64,000 bases of DNA, taken from positions 310,001 to 374,000 of the forward strand of contig CAXXRP010000005.1 of assembly GCA_963662375.2 (NCBI GenBank). Direction: 5' to 3'. This document shows, in pieces, positions 63,022 through 64,000 of the stretch. The notes beneath the pieces are model-generated. The model made no database searches. It was not told the DNA's origin and worked only from the letters and a program-made list of their open reading frames with translations. Position numbers and translations under genes: made by a program. Source of the DNA: UBA11612 sp963662375. Its GTDB lineage: Bacteria > Pseudomonadota > Alphaproteobacteria > Rhodospirillales > Rhodospirillaceae. The number at the start of each line of letters is the position of its first letter. Position 1 is the stretch's first letter.

Positions 63022-63420
63022 TCAGATGCCGGCTTCATATGCGGCGAGTGCCGTGTGGGATTCGCGCAACGTGATCTTCAATCGTGTCAGACCGGCGGCA
63101 GAAGGACCGAGGTGGCCATCGCCGATGGCAGCCTCAATCCTGTCGAACGCCCATTTCGCCACGGCCTCCGTTGTTGAACGGCGTCCTTTGAAGTCGGGGT
63201 GTTCGTCCAGATTTGCATAATTGATCGCGGACAGAATGTTTTTCACTGCGTCCGTTGCTAGCCTGATGTCCACGACGATATCGTTTTCGTCCAGCTGCGG
63301 TCGCATAAAACTCACGTCGATGACGTAAGTGGCTCCGTGAAGTTTTTGCGCAGGCCCGAAAACCTCGCCTTTGATGCTGTGGGCGATCATCACGTGGTCG
63401 CGAACTTCGACGGTGTACAT
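63022..63420 (-). CDS. 6-pyruvoyltetrahydropterin synthase/QueD-like protein with altered zinc site
   Basis: 132 aa. Family members convert dihydroneopterin triphosphate to a pterin or 6-carboxytetrahydropterin. The T-fold is recognisable (VEVRDHVMIAHSIKG, LHGATYVIDVSF, NYANLDEHPDF, STTEAVAKWAFDRIE, KITLRESHTALAAYE). Of the three zinc His, His14 and His28 remain, but the third of the H-G-H triad is Ala30, and the catalytic Cys four residues before His28 is Ala24. The chemistry is likely changed. It sits with ribA/RibD-type genes that handle the same kind of precursor. Confidence 0.85.
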   Translation of the reverse strand: MYTVEVRDHVMIAHSIKGEVFGPAQKLHGATYVIDVSFMRPQLDENDIVVDIRLATDAVKNILSAINYANLDEHPDFKGRRSTTEAVAKWAFDRIEAAIGDGHLGPSAAGLTRLKITLRESHTALAAYEAGI

Positions 63421-63437
63421 AGATGTTGTCCTTCGGG

Positions 63438-64000
63438 TCAGGGATAGCTCAAAACAGTCATAAGACCTGAGCTATCATCAGCGAGAACCTTCGGCAACGC
63501 CATCGGTGCGTCGCCAAAATTGATTTCACCAGTAATCAAAGCATCAAATTTCGGGTCCTCAAGGTGATCTAGCGCTTTTTGCATCCGCTGCGCCAGCGTC
63601 CACTGAGCGCGGCGAGACGGCGGAATCGCACCCACCTGTGAAGAGATAAGCCGTAGCCGGCGAGAATGGAACGCTTCGCCCAGAGACAAGGATACCGCCC
63701 GGTCACCAAACCAGCTGGCCTCGATGATCCTGCCGTCTGGAGCCGCGCATTGCAGCGCCTGTTTTAAGCCGGTCTCGGTGGCGCTTGTGTGGATGACCAC
63801 GTGCTGATCGCCGGGTGCGTTTTCTGGCATCGCAAATTTGGCACCGAGTAGTCGCGCCTCACGCGCGCGCGCGGCATCGATGTCAACAACTGTGACGTTG
63901 TTGTCGCTGGATTGCGCGGCCAGTCCAGCAATTAAAAGACCGAGCACGCCGCCGCCGATGATGAGAATACGCTCTCCCGGCGTTATACCTGCATCCCATA
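63438..64000 (-). CDS. Zinc-type alcohol dehydrogenase family protein, cut by window edge
   Basis: The reading frame enters from the right edge (WDAGITPGERILIIGGGVLG, the cofactor-fold glycine motif) and runs through VTVVDIDAARAREARLLGAKF, DGRIIEASWFGDRAVSL and FDALITGEINFGDAPMALPKVL to the stop at 63438. About 187 C-terminal residues of a medium-chain dehydrogenase are seen; the zinc-binding N-terminal half lies outside. First seen gene of the leftward PTPS-GT-methyltransferase run. Confidence 0.85.
   Translation of the reverse strand, partial: WDAGITPGERILIIGGGVLGLLIAGLAAQSSDNNVTVVDIDAARAREARLLGAKFAMPENAPGDQHVVIHTSATETGLKQALQCAAPDGRIIEASWFGDRAVSLSLGEAFHSRRLRLISSQVGAIPPSRRAQWTLAQRMQKALDHLEDPKFDALITGEINFGDAPMALPKVLADDSSGLMTVLSYP

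Noticed and set aside
1..64000. CRISPR array
   Set aside because: No series of equal repeats with unique equal-length spacers; the only clustered repeats are those at 39638 and 46986, which have no spacers of that type.

Overview
The window reads as chromosome from an alphaproteobacterium. The main sign is the left-hand block: def-fmt-GNAT-truA facing a long leftward run rpmH-rnpA-yidD-yidC-engB-argB-HAD phosphatase-dapD-dapE. This gene order is familiar from alphaproteobacterial chromosomes. A decayed DUF2336 gene, a family largely confined to that class, supports the assignment. No 16S rRNA or species marker is present, so the genus stays open.

Layout. Bases 1-16,730 are core: protein maturation (def, fmt, rnpA, rpmH, yidC, yidD, engB), tRNA modification (truA), lysine and arginine synthesis (dapD, dapE, argB), pantothenate (panC), a TVP38-type membrane protein coupled to a flavin disulfide reductase, and a coiled-coil lipoprotein. 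A tRNA-Arg(ACG) gene at 17,066 marks the start of an accessory region running to about 51,800. The accessory region holds att-like arm repeats 58-59 bp behind the tRNA and again behind a stray tRNA 3' end at 30,929, a mosaic of short direct repeats, and island-type small genes. It also carries an IS1595-family element with passenger genes, a TonB receptor, two related serine hydrolases, a GlxA-type regulator, a TPR-sulfotransferase, a DUF5681/HTH/AlpA cluster and a tyrosine integrase at 48,562-49,833. Broken genes are frequent there: an exported 2-hydroxyacid dehydrogenase, a glycosyltransferase, a BNR-propeller protein, a receiver domain, a HemD fragment, phage-like fragments and two frameshifted small genes. 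Inside the region lies a 20-31 kb stretch of ordinary metabolic genes (ferredoxin-reductase-like enzyme, HD hydrolase, enoyl-CoA hydratase, MFS and Npt-type nucleotide transporters, TfoX, isochorismatase), so it is probably several insertions and not one island.

Bases 51,800-55,200 hold four tandem short-chain dehydrogenases, each with an N-terminal export signal directly abutting the Rossmann fold. The third copy is broken. msrA follows on the other strand.

Bases 55,918-64,000 form the most interesting block. A CDP-alcohol phosphatidyltransferase, a membrane alkaline-phosphatase-superfamily (LTA synthase-like) enzyme and a creatininase-family hydrolase face a GTP cyclohydrolase II. Next come a RibD-type reductase without its deaminase domain, a methyltransferase, a family 4 glycosyltransferase, a 6-pyruvoyltetrahydropterin-synthase-like protein lacking one usual zinc ligand and the usual cysteine, and a zinc-type dehydrogenase cut by the window edge. 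Overlapping starts and stops tie several of these together. I infer a dedicated pathway that converts GTP into a pyrimidine or pterin compound that is methylated, glycosylated and perhaps joined to a lipid head group. This is a hypothesis from gene content, not a recognised system.
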